A stretch of DNA of 46,671 nt, taken from NCBI GenBank assembly GCA_034432855.1, contig DAOUBA010000003.1, positions 1-46,671 on the forward strand, in the 5' to 3' direction. The DNA is from DAOUBA01 sp034432855 (GTDB lineage: Bacteria; Chloroflexota; Anaerolineae; B4-G1). Under the pieces are notes generated by a model, which made no database searches, was not told the origin of the DNA, and saw nothing but the letters and a program-made list of their open reading frames with translations. Below are positions 31,841 to 39,637 of this stretch, piece after piece (position 1 is the stretch's first letter; the number at the start of each line of letters is the position of its first letter). The translations under genes were made by a program, and so were the position numbers.

Positions 31841-32599
31841 ATGGATGGGGGTGTTGTGCTACAGCAACTGGTGGAGATGTCGAACCGGTTGGGTGATCCG
31901 GCTCTGGACTATGCGATTCTGGGCGAGGGCAACACCTCCGCCTATGCCGACGCCGAGACGTTCTGGGTCAAGGCCAGCGGCACAGAGTTGCGTACGATGC
32001 AGGCGGGCGATTTTGTGTTGATGCGCTTCGATCGGGTGCTGGAACTGCTCGATGCCGGCGACCTGGACGACGCCGCACTCAAGGCACGTCTGGATGCAGC
32101 CAAGGTGGAGCGCGGCGTGAGTGCGCGTCCGTCGGTCGAGACGGTGTTGCATGCGCTGGCCTTGCAGTTGGAAGGGGTCAACTTTGTCGGCCACACCCAC
32201 CCCACCGCCGTCAACGCGCTTTTGTGTTCCACCTGCGCCGAGGAGGCTATCGCCGGGCGGCTGTTCCCCGAGGAGATCGTCTACTGCGGCCCGGCATCCG
32301 TCTACGTGCCGTTCACCCCACCCGGCCTGCCGCTGGCGCGCGCCGTCCGCGAGCGCATCGGGCGCTACCTGGACGAGTACGGCGAGACTCCCAGGGCGAT
32401 CTTGATGCAGAATCATGGGCTGATCGCGCTGGGCGCGAGCGCGCGCGAGGTAGAGGCGACCACCGCCATGGCGGTCAAGGCCGCGCGCATCCGACTGGGG
32501 GCACTGGTATTGGGCGGCTTGTGTCCCCTGAGCAGAGAGGCCGTCTCGTTCATCCATACCTGGCCGGCGGAACGGTATCGCCGCGAGAAGTGGAAGTAG
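31841..32599 (+). CDS. Class II aldolase/adducin-family protein, single domain
   Basis: A 252-residue class II aldolase. Motifs are GEGNTSAYADAETFWVKASGTEL near 28-50, the zinc HxH in GHTHPTAVN and MQNHGLIALG with the third His. Unlike the tandem protein 1 kb upstream, all visible zinc ligands are kept. GGGGAGG lies before ATG 31841, with a GTG one codon earlier. It probably cleaves a ketose 1-phosphate or a related sugar phosphate in the same pathway. Confidence 0.85.
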   Translation: MDGGVVLQQLVEMSNRLGDPALDYAILGEGNTSAYADAETFWVKASGTELRTMQAGDFVLMRFDRVLELLDAGDLDDAALKARLDAAKVERGVSARPSVETVLHALALQLEGVNFVGHTHPTAVNALLCSTCAEEAIAGRLFPEEIVYCGPASVYVPFTPPGLPLARAVRERIGRYLDEYGETPRAILMQNHGLIALGASAREVEATTAMAVKAARIRLGALVLGGLCPLSREAVSFIHTWPAERYRREKWK

Positions 32600-32601
32600 C
32601 G

Positions 32602-33945
32602 GTGCACATCACCGACCTCGAAGCCCGACTGAACGATTTCGACCCTGCCGTGCGCGCGCAGGCGCTGGCCGAACTGGTCGCCCTGGCCGAACGAGGCGAC
32701 GTGCCGTGCGAGCCAGAGAGCGACGTGGCAAATATGCACTGCCACACTTTCTTCTCCTTCAACGTCTACGGTTATTCGCCGACAGCGCTGGCGTGGCTGG
32801 CGCGACGGCGCGGGTTCCGACTGACGGGCATCGTGGATTTCGACGTGCTCGACGGCGTGGACGAGTTCCTGGCGGCGTGCGACGCCGTCGGCGTGCGCGG
32901 GAGCGCCGGAATAGAGACCCGCGTGCACATCCCCGAGTTCGCCACGCGCGAGACCAACTCGCCGGGCGAGCCGGGCATCTTTTACCACATGGGCATCGGC
33001 TTCACGTCGCGCCGCGTGCCGGAGGAGGTGGCCCCTGTTCTGGCAGCGATGCGCGAGCGGGCTGCCCGGCGCAACCGTTCCATCGTCGAGCGCGTCAACG
33101 AGTATCTGGCGCCGGTGGGGATTGATTATGAGCGGGACGTGTTGCCGCTCACGCCCGGCGGGAATCCCACCGAGCGCCACATCGTCGCGGCCTATGTGCG
33201 CGCGGCGGAGCGCACCGTCTCCGACGTGGCGGGCTTTTGGGGCGAGAAACTGGGCATCTCAGAAACCGGGTTTTTTGAGAAAAACCCGGTTTCTTCCTCC
33301 GCATTCCACGACCTGGTTCGTCTGCGGCTGATGAAGCGCGGCGGCGTGGGGTATGTGCAGCCGACGCCGGAGACGTTTCCCACCGTCGAGGAGGTCAACC
33401 GGCTGATCGTGGCCTGCAGGGCACTCCCCTGTGCGACCTGGCTCGACGGCACCTCTGAAGGTGAGCAGGCCGCCGAGGAACTGCTGAACCTGTTGATCGG
33501 CAAGGGCATTGTCGCGCTCAACCTCATCCCCGACCGCTGCTGGAACATCGCCGACCCGGAGGTCAAGCGGGTCAAGGTGCAGAACCTGTACGCCATCGTG
33601 CGCCTGGCGCAAGAACTCGACCTGCCGCTGAACGCAGGCACAGAGATGAACAGTTTCGGGCAGAAGGTGGTGGACGATTTCGATGCGCCGGAACTCGCGC
33701 CGGTGCGCCAGGCGTTTCTGGACGGGGCGTACTTTGTCTACGGGCACACGGCGATGGAGCGGGCGCTGGGGCTGGGCTACCAGAGCGCGTGGGCGCAGGC
33801 GCACCTGCCCACACGGCGTGCGCGCAACGCGTTTTATACCCAGGTGGGCCGCGTCGTTCCGCCGGGGGAGGCTGGATTGGCGCAACTGCGGCGGCTGGGG
33901 GCGGACATGACACCGGAGGGGGTGCTTGCGAGATTGGGAGGATAG
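32602..33945 (+). CDS. PHP-domain metal-dependent hydrolase
   Basis: A 447-residue protein of the PHP (polymerase and histidinol phosphatase) superfamily. The first metal motif is NMHCHTFFSF with His 46 and His 48; GIVDFDVLDGVDEFL and GIETRVH provide further ligands and YGHTAMERALG lies near the end. The substrate may be a sugar phosphate. The start is uncertain: GTG 32602 comes three bases after the previous stop; a GTG at 32590 is also possible. Codons 221-231 (ETGFFEKNPVS) are a perfect palindromic repeat inserted in frame (33261-33294). This gene is unusual beside aldolases. Confidence 0.8.
   Translation: MHITDLEARLNDFDPAVRAQALAELVALAERGDVPCEPESDVANMHCHTFFSFNVYGYSPTALAWLARRRGFRLTGIVDFDVLDGVDEFLAACDAVGVRGSAGIETRVHIPEFATRETNSPGEPGIFYHMGIGFTSRRVPEEVAPVLAAMRERAARRNRSIVERVNEYLAPVGIDYERDVLPLTPGGNPTERHIVAAYVRAAERTVSDVAGFWGEKLGISETGFFEKNPVSSSAFHDLVRLRLMKRGGVGYVQPTPETFPTVEEVNRLIVACRALPCATWLDGTSEGEQAAEELLNLLIGKGIVALNLIPDRCWNIADPEVKRVKVQNLYAIVRLAQELDLPLNAGTEMNSFGQKVVDDFDAPELAPVRQAFLDGAYFVYGHTAMERALGLGYQSAWAQAHLPTRRARNAFYTQVGRVVPPGEAGLAQLRRLGADMTPEGVLARLGG
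33261..33294. repeat. Repeat family I, perfect 15-4-15 palindrome in the PHP gene
   Basis: AGAAACCGGGTTTTT-tgag-AAAAACCCGGTTTCT, perfectly paired. It is read in frame as SETGFFEKNPVSS. I recall similar AAACCGGGTTT palindromes from filamentous cyanobacteria and Chloroflexota, which I cannot check here. Confidence 0.9.
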
Positions 33946-33948
33946 CCG

Positions 33949-34086
33949 GTGAAGATCAAACTTCTGACCATCGTATTGACAGATGGGCTCTACATTTGTG
34001 TACCCATCTCCTCGTACCTGCCCAGAGACAAGATCATTCAATTGACGGTGGGTCAGGAAATGTACACCTTCAAAGTACAGGAGTAA
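33949..34086 (+). CDS. Small ORF of 45 residues
   Basis: GTG 33949 opens a 45-codon frame reading MKIKLLTIVLTDGLYICVPISS and ending in MYTFKVQE, stop at 34086 (sequence split into short pieces; residues 1-20 and 38-45). GGGAGG lies seven bases upstream, directly after the PHP gene stop. Beta-strand-rich, no membrane helix. I do not recognise it. Its position in the operon and a good ribosome site make it a likely gene. Confidence 0.55.
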   Translation: MKIKLLTIVLTDGLYICVPISSYLPRDKIIQLTVGQEMYTFKVQE

Positions 34087-34100
34087 ACCCGATCCACAAG

Positions 34101-34134
34101 CCCAACCAACTAACCAACCAACTAACCAACCAAC
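34101..34134. repeat. Repeat family A, copy 5
   Basis: CCAACCAACTAACC units between the small ORF and the beta-glucosidase gene, ending just before the AAGGAG ribosome site. Confidence 0.85.
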
Positions 34135-34147
34135 AAGGAGTACCCCA

Positions 34148-36355
34148 ATGTCCACACAAACCAAATCGAAAAACAAACCTTATCAAAACCCCTCCCTCTC
34201 CATCAAACGCCGCGTCGCTGATCTGCTCGCCCGCATGACGGTGGAGGAGAAGGTAGCGCAGTTAGGCTCTCGCCTGCCCTTCATCGTGGACTGGCGCGAA
34301 TGGGTACGCTACACGCTGGAGGAAAAGATCGCCCACACCCAATCCACGTCTCCGGCCGAGGCGATCGGCATCGGCGTCGGACAGTTGAGCATCTTTCTGA
34401 GAGACTTGCCGCCCAAAATGGCTGCAGCCAAGGCCAACGAGCTCCAGCGCTATGCGCGCGAAAACACCCGTCTGGGCATCCCACCGATCATCCACGACGA
34501 GGGATTGCACGGGCTGCTGTGCAACGGCGCGACCAGTTTCCCCCAGTCCATTGCGATGGCGAGTAGCTGGCACCCCGAACTCCTGGAGCAGACAGCCACC
34601 GCCATCGGCAAGGAAGCCAGGGCCAGGGGCATCCGCCAACTGCTCAGCCCGACGATCAACATCGCCCGCGATCCGCGCTGCGGGCGGACGGAGGAGTCTT
34701 ACGGTGAAGACCCGTACTTAACCTCGCGGATGGCCGTCGCGTTCGTGCGCGGCGTGCAGAGCCAGGGAGTCGTCGCCACCCCCAAGCACTATGCAGCCAA
34801 CTTTGTCGGCGACGGCGGCCGCGACAGCCACGCCGTTCACTTTTCCGAGCGGCTTTTGCGGGAAATCTACTTCCCGGCATTCGAGGCCAGCGTGCGCGAG
34901 GGCGGGGCGCTCTCGATTATGGCGGCTTACAACTCGCTGGACGGCATCCCGTGCTCGTGCAATCGCTGGCTGCTCACCAAAGTGCTCCGGGACGAATGGG
35001 GCTTCGAGGGCTATGTGGTTTCGGATTACGAGTCGGTTGTCCACATCCTGACCAAACACGCAGTCGCTGCTGATAAGCAGGAAGTAGCCAAAAAGGCGCT
35101 GGAAGCCGGCATGGATGTCGAATTGCCTCAGACCGATTGTTACGGCGAACCGTTGCTCGAAGGTCTCAGGCAGGGCGCGATCTCGATGGACGCCCTGGAT
35201 GAGGCCGTGCGCCGGGTGCTGGAGGTCAAGTTCCGCCTGGGGCTGTTCGACGATCCTTTCGTGGACGAAGAACAGGCGGAGGCGGTCTGCAACACCGCGG
35301 AGCACCGCGCCCTGGCCCTCCAGATGGCGCGTGAGGGGATCGTGTTGTTGAAGAACGACAAGGGGGTTCTGCCCCTTGCCAACGGAGTCCAATCCATCGC
35401 CGTCATCGGGCCACAGGCCGACGAGATCCGCCTGGGAGGATATACCTGGTACGGCTACACCAAAGAACGCATCGTCACGCCGTTGCGGGGCATTCAGGAG
35501 CGGGCTCGTGGCGTCGAGATCCGCTTTGTCCAGGGCTGCACCGTCACCGGCGACTCGCAGGAGGGGTTTGCCGAGGCGCTGGAGGCCGCTCGCCAATCCC
35601 AGGTGGCGCTGCTCTTCGTCGGCAACAGTTGGGAGACTGAGGGCGAGCAGCGCGATCGGGCCAACCTCGACCTGCCCGGCGTGCAGGCCGAACTGATCAA
35701 GCAGGTCGCCGCCACCGGCGTGCCGACCGTCGTCGTACTGATCAACGGCAGCGCCGTGACGATGCTCGACTGGATTGACCGGGTGGACGCCGTAGTCGAG
35801 GCGTGGTATCCGGGCGAGGCCGGAGGCACGGCCATCGCCGAAATCCTGTTCGGTGACGTCAATCCCGGCGGGAAACTGCCGATCACCTTCCCGCGCACGG
35901 TGGGCCAGTTGCCGCTGTACTACAACCCCAAGCCCTCGGGCCGTATCTACGATTATGTGGACCTGAGCGGCAAACCGCTCTTCCCGTTCGGCCACGGCTT
36001 GAGTTACACGACGTTTGCCTACCGCAACCTGCAGATCCGCCTGGAGCGGAAAAAGACGGTCAGGGTGAGCCTGGAAGTGGAGAATACGGGCGAGCGGGCC
36101 GGCGACGAGGTCGTGCAACTGTACGTGCACGATGTGGTGGCAAGCGTGGCCAGGCCGCTGAAGGAACTGAAAGGATTCAAGCGCATCTCGCTCCGGCCGC
36201 ACGAGACTCAAGAGGTGACGTTCGAGATTCCTGTGGAACGGTTGGGCCTGTACGACGCCGATATGCGTTACGTCGTCGAACCCGGCGAGTTCGAGATCAT
36301 GGTCGGGAGTTCCTCCGAGGACATCCGCCTGCGCGGACGTCTTGAGATCAAATGA
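34148..36355 (+). CDS. GH3-family beta-glucosidase (glycoside hydrolase family 3)
   Basis: A 735-residue exo-glycosidase that removes terminal beta-linked glucose or xylose. The barrel domain starts with LLARMTVEEKVAQL and holds the catalytic nucleophile Asp 293 in VVSDYES. A beta/alpha sandwich follows (LLKNDKGVLPL, GGYTWYGYTKE), then a fibronectin III-like C-terminal domain (VSLEVENTGERAGDEVVQLYV). No signal peptide, so it acts inside the cell. AAGGAG nine bases upstream supports ATG 34148. The stop overlaps the next start as ATGA. Confidence 0.95.
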   Translation: MSTQTKSKNKPYQNPSLSIKRRVADLLARMTVEEKVAQLGSRLPFIVDWREWVRYTLEEKIAHTQSTSPAEAIGIGVGQLSIFLRDLPPKMAAAKANELQRYARENTRLGIPPIIHDEGLHGLLCNGATSFPQSIAMASSWHPELLEQTATAIGKEARARGIRQLLSPTINIARDPRCGRTEESYGEDPYLTSRMAVAFVRGVQSQGVVATPKHYAANFVGDGGRDSHAVHFSERLLREIYFPAFEASVREGGALSIMAAYNSLDGIPCSCNRWLLTKVLRDEWGFEGYVVSDYESVVHILTKHAVAADKQEVAKKALEAGMDVELPQTDCYGEPLLEGLRQGAISMDALDEAVRRVLEVKFRLGLFDDPFVDEEQAEAVCNTAEHRALALQMAREGIVLLKNDKGVLPLANGVQSIAVIGPQADEIRLGGYTWYGYTKERIVTPLRGIQERARGVEIRFVQGCTVTGDSQEGFAEALEAARQSQVALLFVGNSWETEGEQRDRANLDLPGVQAELIKQVAATGVPTVVVLINGSAVTMLDWIDRVDAVVEAWYPGEAGGTAIAEILFGDVNPGGKLPITFPRTVGQLPLYYNPKPSGRIYDYVDLSGKPLFPFGHGLSYTTFAYRNLQIRLERKKTVRVSLEVENTGERAGDEVVQLYVHDVVASVARPLKELKGFKRISLRPHETQEVTFEIPVERLGLYDADMRYVVEPGEFEIMVGSSSEDIRLRGRLEIK

Positions 36356-38106
36356 ACGATGCACTGAGCCGGTATCGCCGCGCCGATGGACCGCTACCCA
36401 GGACCAACCGGCTGTGGCCGCTCTACGGCGCGGGGTTCGAGAACCTGGGGCGTGACGGGAAGCCGATCGAGGTTCCGTTGCCGCAGTATGGCCCTGACGA
36501 ACTGCTCGTGCGCCACGACGCCTGCGGCCTGTGCTTTTCCGACATCAAGGTTATCCTACAGGGCGAGCGACACCCGCGCATCTTTCGCGACATCCGCAAA
36601 GAGCCGGTCGTGCTCGGCCACGAGGTCAGCATGACCGTTGTCGGAGTGGGCGAGAACCTGCGCGGTCAATACAAAGTGGGCGATCGTTTCATCGTCCAGG
36701 CCGATATCTACGTGGATGGTGTCAACCTGGCCTACGGCTATATGATTCAGGGCGGACTTTCGCAGTACGCCGTCATTGACCGCCGCGTCCTCGCCGGCGA
36801 CGACGGCAACTATCTGATCCCCGTCCGGCCCGAGACCGGCTACGCCGAGAGCGCGCTCACCGAGCCGTGGGCCTGCGTCATCGCGGCGTACCGGCTCACC
36901 TATCGCACGTCGCTCAAATCGGGCGGCACAACCTGGATCATAGGTGAGTCAACGAATCAGCGAGTCAGCGAACCACGAATCACGAATCACGAATCACTTT
37001 ACACAATTAGCGCCGGCTTCGATGAACACTCCCACCCTGCGCGGCTACTGTTGACCGACGTGCCGCCTGCATTCGCGGCCTGGCTGCGGGAACGCGCGGC
37101 GATGCTGGGCGTGGAGGTGATCGATCTCCCCTCTCCCGCTCGTGGGAGAGGGGCCGGGGGTGAGGGCGGAGTTGACGACATCATCGTCCTCGGCCCCAAC
37201 CCCGACGTGATCGAGGCCGTGAGTCCGCGCCTGGCAAGCCATGGCGTCCTCGCCATCATCGCCCGCGAGCCGATGCCGCGCAAGGTGAACGTGGACGTGG
37301 GACGGGTGCACTATGACCGCTGGGTCTATGTCGGTGGGCCCGGCCCCGATATCGCCCAGGCATACAGCTGCGTGCCGGTGCGCTCCGCGCTCAAGCCCGG
37401 CGGGCGGGCGTGGTTCGTCGGCGCGGGCGGGCCGATGGGCCGCATGCACGTCCAGCGCGCCATCCAGATCGCCGACCATCCCGCTACCATCGTCTGCACC
37501 GACATCAGCGACCTGCGCCTCCAGGACCTGCACGATTCTTTCGCCGGCGAGGCGCAGCGCGCAGGGATCGAGCTCGTCTGCCTCAACCCGAACCGGACGG
37601 AGGATGCGGCGCGGCTGGCTGCCTTCAAGACGCCGGGGTTCGACGACATCGTGGTGCTGGCGCCGAACCCTGCCCTCATCTCCGAGGCGGCCACGTACCT
37701 GGCGCCACGCGGGGTGATGAACGTCTTTGCCGGCGTGGGGCGCGGGACGATGGCCGAACTCGACCTGAGCGATGTCTACCTGCGGGACACGCGGATTATC
37801 GGCCACTCCGCTTCGAGCATAGACGATCTGCGGCTAATGCTGCGCCAGGCGGAGAGTGGGGCACTGTCGCCCAACCGCTCGGTGGCGGCCGTCGGCTCGC
37901 TCGACGCGGCCCTCGACGGCTTGCGGGCAGTGCACGACGCCACTTTCCCCGGCAAGATCGTCATCTACCCCAACATCAAGGATTTTCCCCTCACCGCCCT
38001 TCCCGACCTGAAAGATCGCCTACCCTCGGTCTACGCCAGGCTGAAGGATGGGCGGGAGTGGACGCGGAAGGCAGAGGAGGAGTTTTTGAGGTTGATGCTG
38101 CCGTGA
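36352..38106 (+). CDS. Zinc-dependent alcohol dehydrogenase with duplicated Rossmann halves
   Basis: A 584-residue MDR-superfamily protein; ordinary members are about 350. The zinc catalytic domain has ACGLCFSDIK and VVLGHEVS. Two Rossmann-like halves follow: DDIIVLGPNPDVIEAVSPRLASHG in the first and DDIVVLAPNPALISEAATYLAPRG in the second are clearly duplicated. The second keeps the dinucleotide loop FVGAGGPMGRMH; the first reads WIIGE and then a family E repeat (codons 198-216), and it also carries a family G hairpin (codons 259-272). It could reduce a keto-sugar phosphate or lactaldehyde. The start overlaps the previous stop by four bases. Confidence 0.85.
   Translation: MNDALSRYRRADGPLPRTNRLWPLYGAGFENLGRDGKPIEVPLPQYGPDELLVRHDACGLCFSDIKVILQGERHPRIFRDIRKEPVVLGHEVSMTVVGVGENLRGQYKVGDRFIVQADIYVDGVNLAYGYMIQGGLSQYAVIDRRVLAGDDGNYLIPVRPETGYAESALTEPWACVIAAYRLTYRTSLKSGGTTWIIGESTNQRVSEPRITNHESLYTISAGFDEHSHPARLLLTDVPPAFAAWLRERAAMLGVEVIDLPSPARGRGAGGEGGVDDIIVLGPNPDVIEAVSPRLASHGVLAIIAREPMPRKVNVDVGRVHYDRWVYVGGPGPDIAQAYSCVPVRSALKPGGRAWFVGAGGPMGRMHVQRAIQIADHPATIVCTDISDLRLQDLHDSFAGEAQRAGIELVCLNPNRTEDAARLAAFKTPGFDDIVVLAPNPALISEAATYLAPRGVMNVFAGVGRGTMAELDLSDVYLRDTRIIGHSASSIDDLRLMLRQAESGALSPNRSVAAVGSLDAALDGLRAVHDATFPGKIVIYPNIKDFPLTALPDLKDRLPSVYARLKDGREWTRKAEEEFLRLMLP
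36944..36997. repeat. Repeat family E (GAATCAGCGAGTCAGCGA / CACGAATCACGAATC), in the dehydrogenase
   Basis: Tandem GAATCAGCGAGTCAGCGA followed by ACGAATCACGAATCACG. It is in frame as ESTNQRVSEPRITNHES and replaces the glycine-rich loop of the first Rossmann half. A second copy is in the E2 gene at 44011. Confidence 0.85.
37126..37169. repeat. Repeat family G hairpin in the dehydrogenase
   Basis: CCCCTCTCCC-gctcgt-GGGAGAGGGG plus a CCGGGGGTGAGGG tail, read in frame as LPSPARGRGAGGEGG. Confidence 0.85.
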
Positions 38107-38108
38107 GA

Positions 38109-38909
38109 ATGGATAAGCAACTGCAAGACCGCATCGCCATCGTCACCGGCGGTGCGCAGGGGCTGGGCGAGGCGATCTGTCATCGGCTGGCCCGCGAGGG
38201 AGCACACGTCGTCGTCGCCGACATCAATCTGCAAAAGGCCGAGCAGGTTGCCGCTGCTATCGTGGCGCAGACCGACCGCCGCGCTATCGCCATCAAAGCG
38301 GATGTAACCGACGAACCGCAGGTCGAGGCGCTGGTCAACCGCACCATCGCCGAGTTCGGGCGGCTGGACATTATGGTCGCCAACGCCGGCATCCTCATTG
38401 CCGAAGCGATAGACGAGTTCCCCGCCGACCAGTGGCGGCGCGTGATCGAAGTGGACCTGGTCGGCTACTTCCTGTGCGCCAAGCACGCCGCGCGGGTGAT
38501 GAAGGCGCAGCGGAGCGGCGTCATCATCCAGATCAATTCCAAGTCGGGAAAGAGGGGCAGTTACAAGAACTCGGCCTACGCTGCAGCCAAATTCGGCGGC
38601 ATCGGGCTGACCCAGTCCATCGCGCTGGAACTGGCCGAGTACGGTGTGCGTGCCAACGCTGTCTGCCCCGGCAATCTGCTCGATTCGCCGTTGTGGACCG
38701 AAGGGCCCCATTCGCTCTTCAAGCAGTACGCCCGCAAGTGGGGCATCAGCGAGGAGGAGGTACGCCAAAAGTACATTGACCAGGTGCCACTCAAGCGCGG
38801 TTGCACCTACGACGACGTGTGCAACGTGGTCGTCTTCCTGGCCTCGGACCAGGCGTCGTATATGACCGGCCAAGCGATCAACGTCACCGGTGGGCAGGAG
38901 ATGCACTAA
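38109..38909 (+). CDS. Short-chain dehydrogenase of the sorbitol-6-phosphate 2-dehydrogenase type
   Basis: A 266-residue NAD(P)-dependent SDR. TGGAQGLGE is the cofactor loop near 12-20, NAGI lies near 95, and the catalytic Tyr 157 is in NSAYAAAKFGG. The stretch VDLVGYFLCAK, IIQINSKSGKRGS, LTQSIALELAEYG and QVPLKRGCTYDDV closely follows what I recall of E. coli SrlD, so it should oxidise sorbitol 6-phosphate or a related polyol phosphate to the ketose phosphate. ATG 38109 follows the dehydrogenase stop by two bases. Which polyol is used here is unknown. Confidence 0.88.
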   Translation: MDKQLQDRIAIVTGGAQGLGEAICHRLAREGAHVVVADINLQKAEQVAAAIVAQTDRRAIAIKADVTDEPQVEALVNRTIAEFGRLDIMVANAGILIAEAIDEFPADQWRRVIEVDLVGYFLCAKHAARVMKAQRSGVIIQINSKSGKRGSYKNSAYAAAKFGGIGLTQSIALELAEYGVRANAVCPGNLLDSPLWTEGPHSLFKQYARKWGISEEEVRQKYIDQVPLKRGCTYDDVCNVVVFLASDQASYMTGQAINVTGGQEMH

Positions 38910-38941
38910 CGGAATTGGGCGATTGTCATCAGGAGAAGAAC

Positions 38942-39637
38942 ATGAAGCGTTCAGAAATCAACGCGATTATGCGCCAGGCCGACGATTTCATCCGCGAGCG
39001 CGGCTTCTACCTGCCTCCATTCGCCTACTGGAGCCCCGAGGAATGGCAAACGAAGGGAGAAGAGGTGCGCGAGATCGTCGAGAATGGCCTGGGCTGGGAC
39101 ATTACCGACTTTGGCAAAGGGGACTATGAAAAGTACGGCCTGTTCCTCTTTACCCTCCGCAACGGCAACCCCGCCAACTGGAAGACGATGCAGGGGAAAC
39201 TCTACGCCGAAAAACTCATGATCGTGGGCGACGGCCAGATCACGCCGCTGCACTTTCACTGGAGCAAAACGGAGGACATTATCAACCGCGGCGGTGGCAA
39301 ACTGGTCATCCAACTCTACAACTCCACACCAGACGAGGGCCTGGCCGATACCGACGTGACGGTGAGTATGGACGGCGTGCGGCGCATTGTCAAGGCCGGG
39401 GATACGGTCGTGCTCAGTCCGGGCGAAAGCATCACGCTGCCGACGCGCCTCTACCACAAGTTCTGGGGCGCAGGCCGCGTGCTGGTGGGCGAGGTCTCGA
39501 TGGTCAACGACGACCGGACGGACAACCGCTTCTACGAGCCGGTGGGACGCTTCCCCGAGATCGAAGAGGATGAGCCGCCGCTCTATCTCCTGTGCACCGA
39601 TTATCCGCACTATTATGGAGGCCGGCATGCCGTGTGA
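38942..39637 (+). CDS. D-lyxose ketol-isomerase
   Basis: A 231-residue cupin isomerase that turns D-lyxose into D-xylulose (and often D-mannose into D-fructose). The family begins MKRSEINAIMRQADDFI and the metal ligands are His 104, His 106 and Glu 111 in PLHFHWSKTEDI and His 172 in RLYHKFWG. AGGAG lies seven bases before ATG 38942. The 3' end overlaps the PfkB gene by 11 bases. Confidence 0.93.
   Translation: MKRSEINAIMRQADDFIRERGFYLPPFAYWSPEEWQTKGEEVREIVENGLGWDITDFGKGDYEKYGLFLFTLRNGNPANWKTMQGKLYAEKLMIVGDGQITPLHFHWSKTEDIINRGGGKLVIQLYNSTPDEGLADTDVTVSMDGVRRIVKAGDTVVLSPGESITLPTRLYHKFWGAGRVLVGEVSMVNDDRTDNRFYEPVGRFPEIEEDEPPLYLLCTDYPHYYGGRHAV

Noticed and set aside
32224..32601. N-terminal extension of the PHP protein
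   Set aside because: It would overlap most of the class II aldolase gene in another frame and reads as Arg-rich shadow sequence.
14745..34134. CCAACC runs as a CRISPR array or telomere-like repeat
   Set aside because: There are no unique spacers of constant length and the copies are isolated and short. They are better described as a dispersed low-complexity family.
34718..36364. Minus-strand frame of 548 codons opposite the beta-glucosidase
   Set aside because: The plus-strand protein is a clear GH3 enzyme; the antisense frame shows no family pattern.
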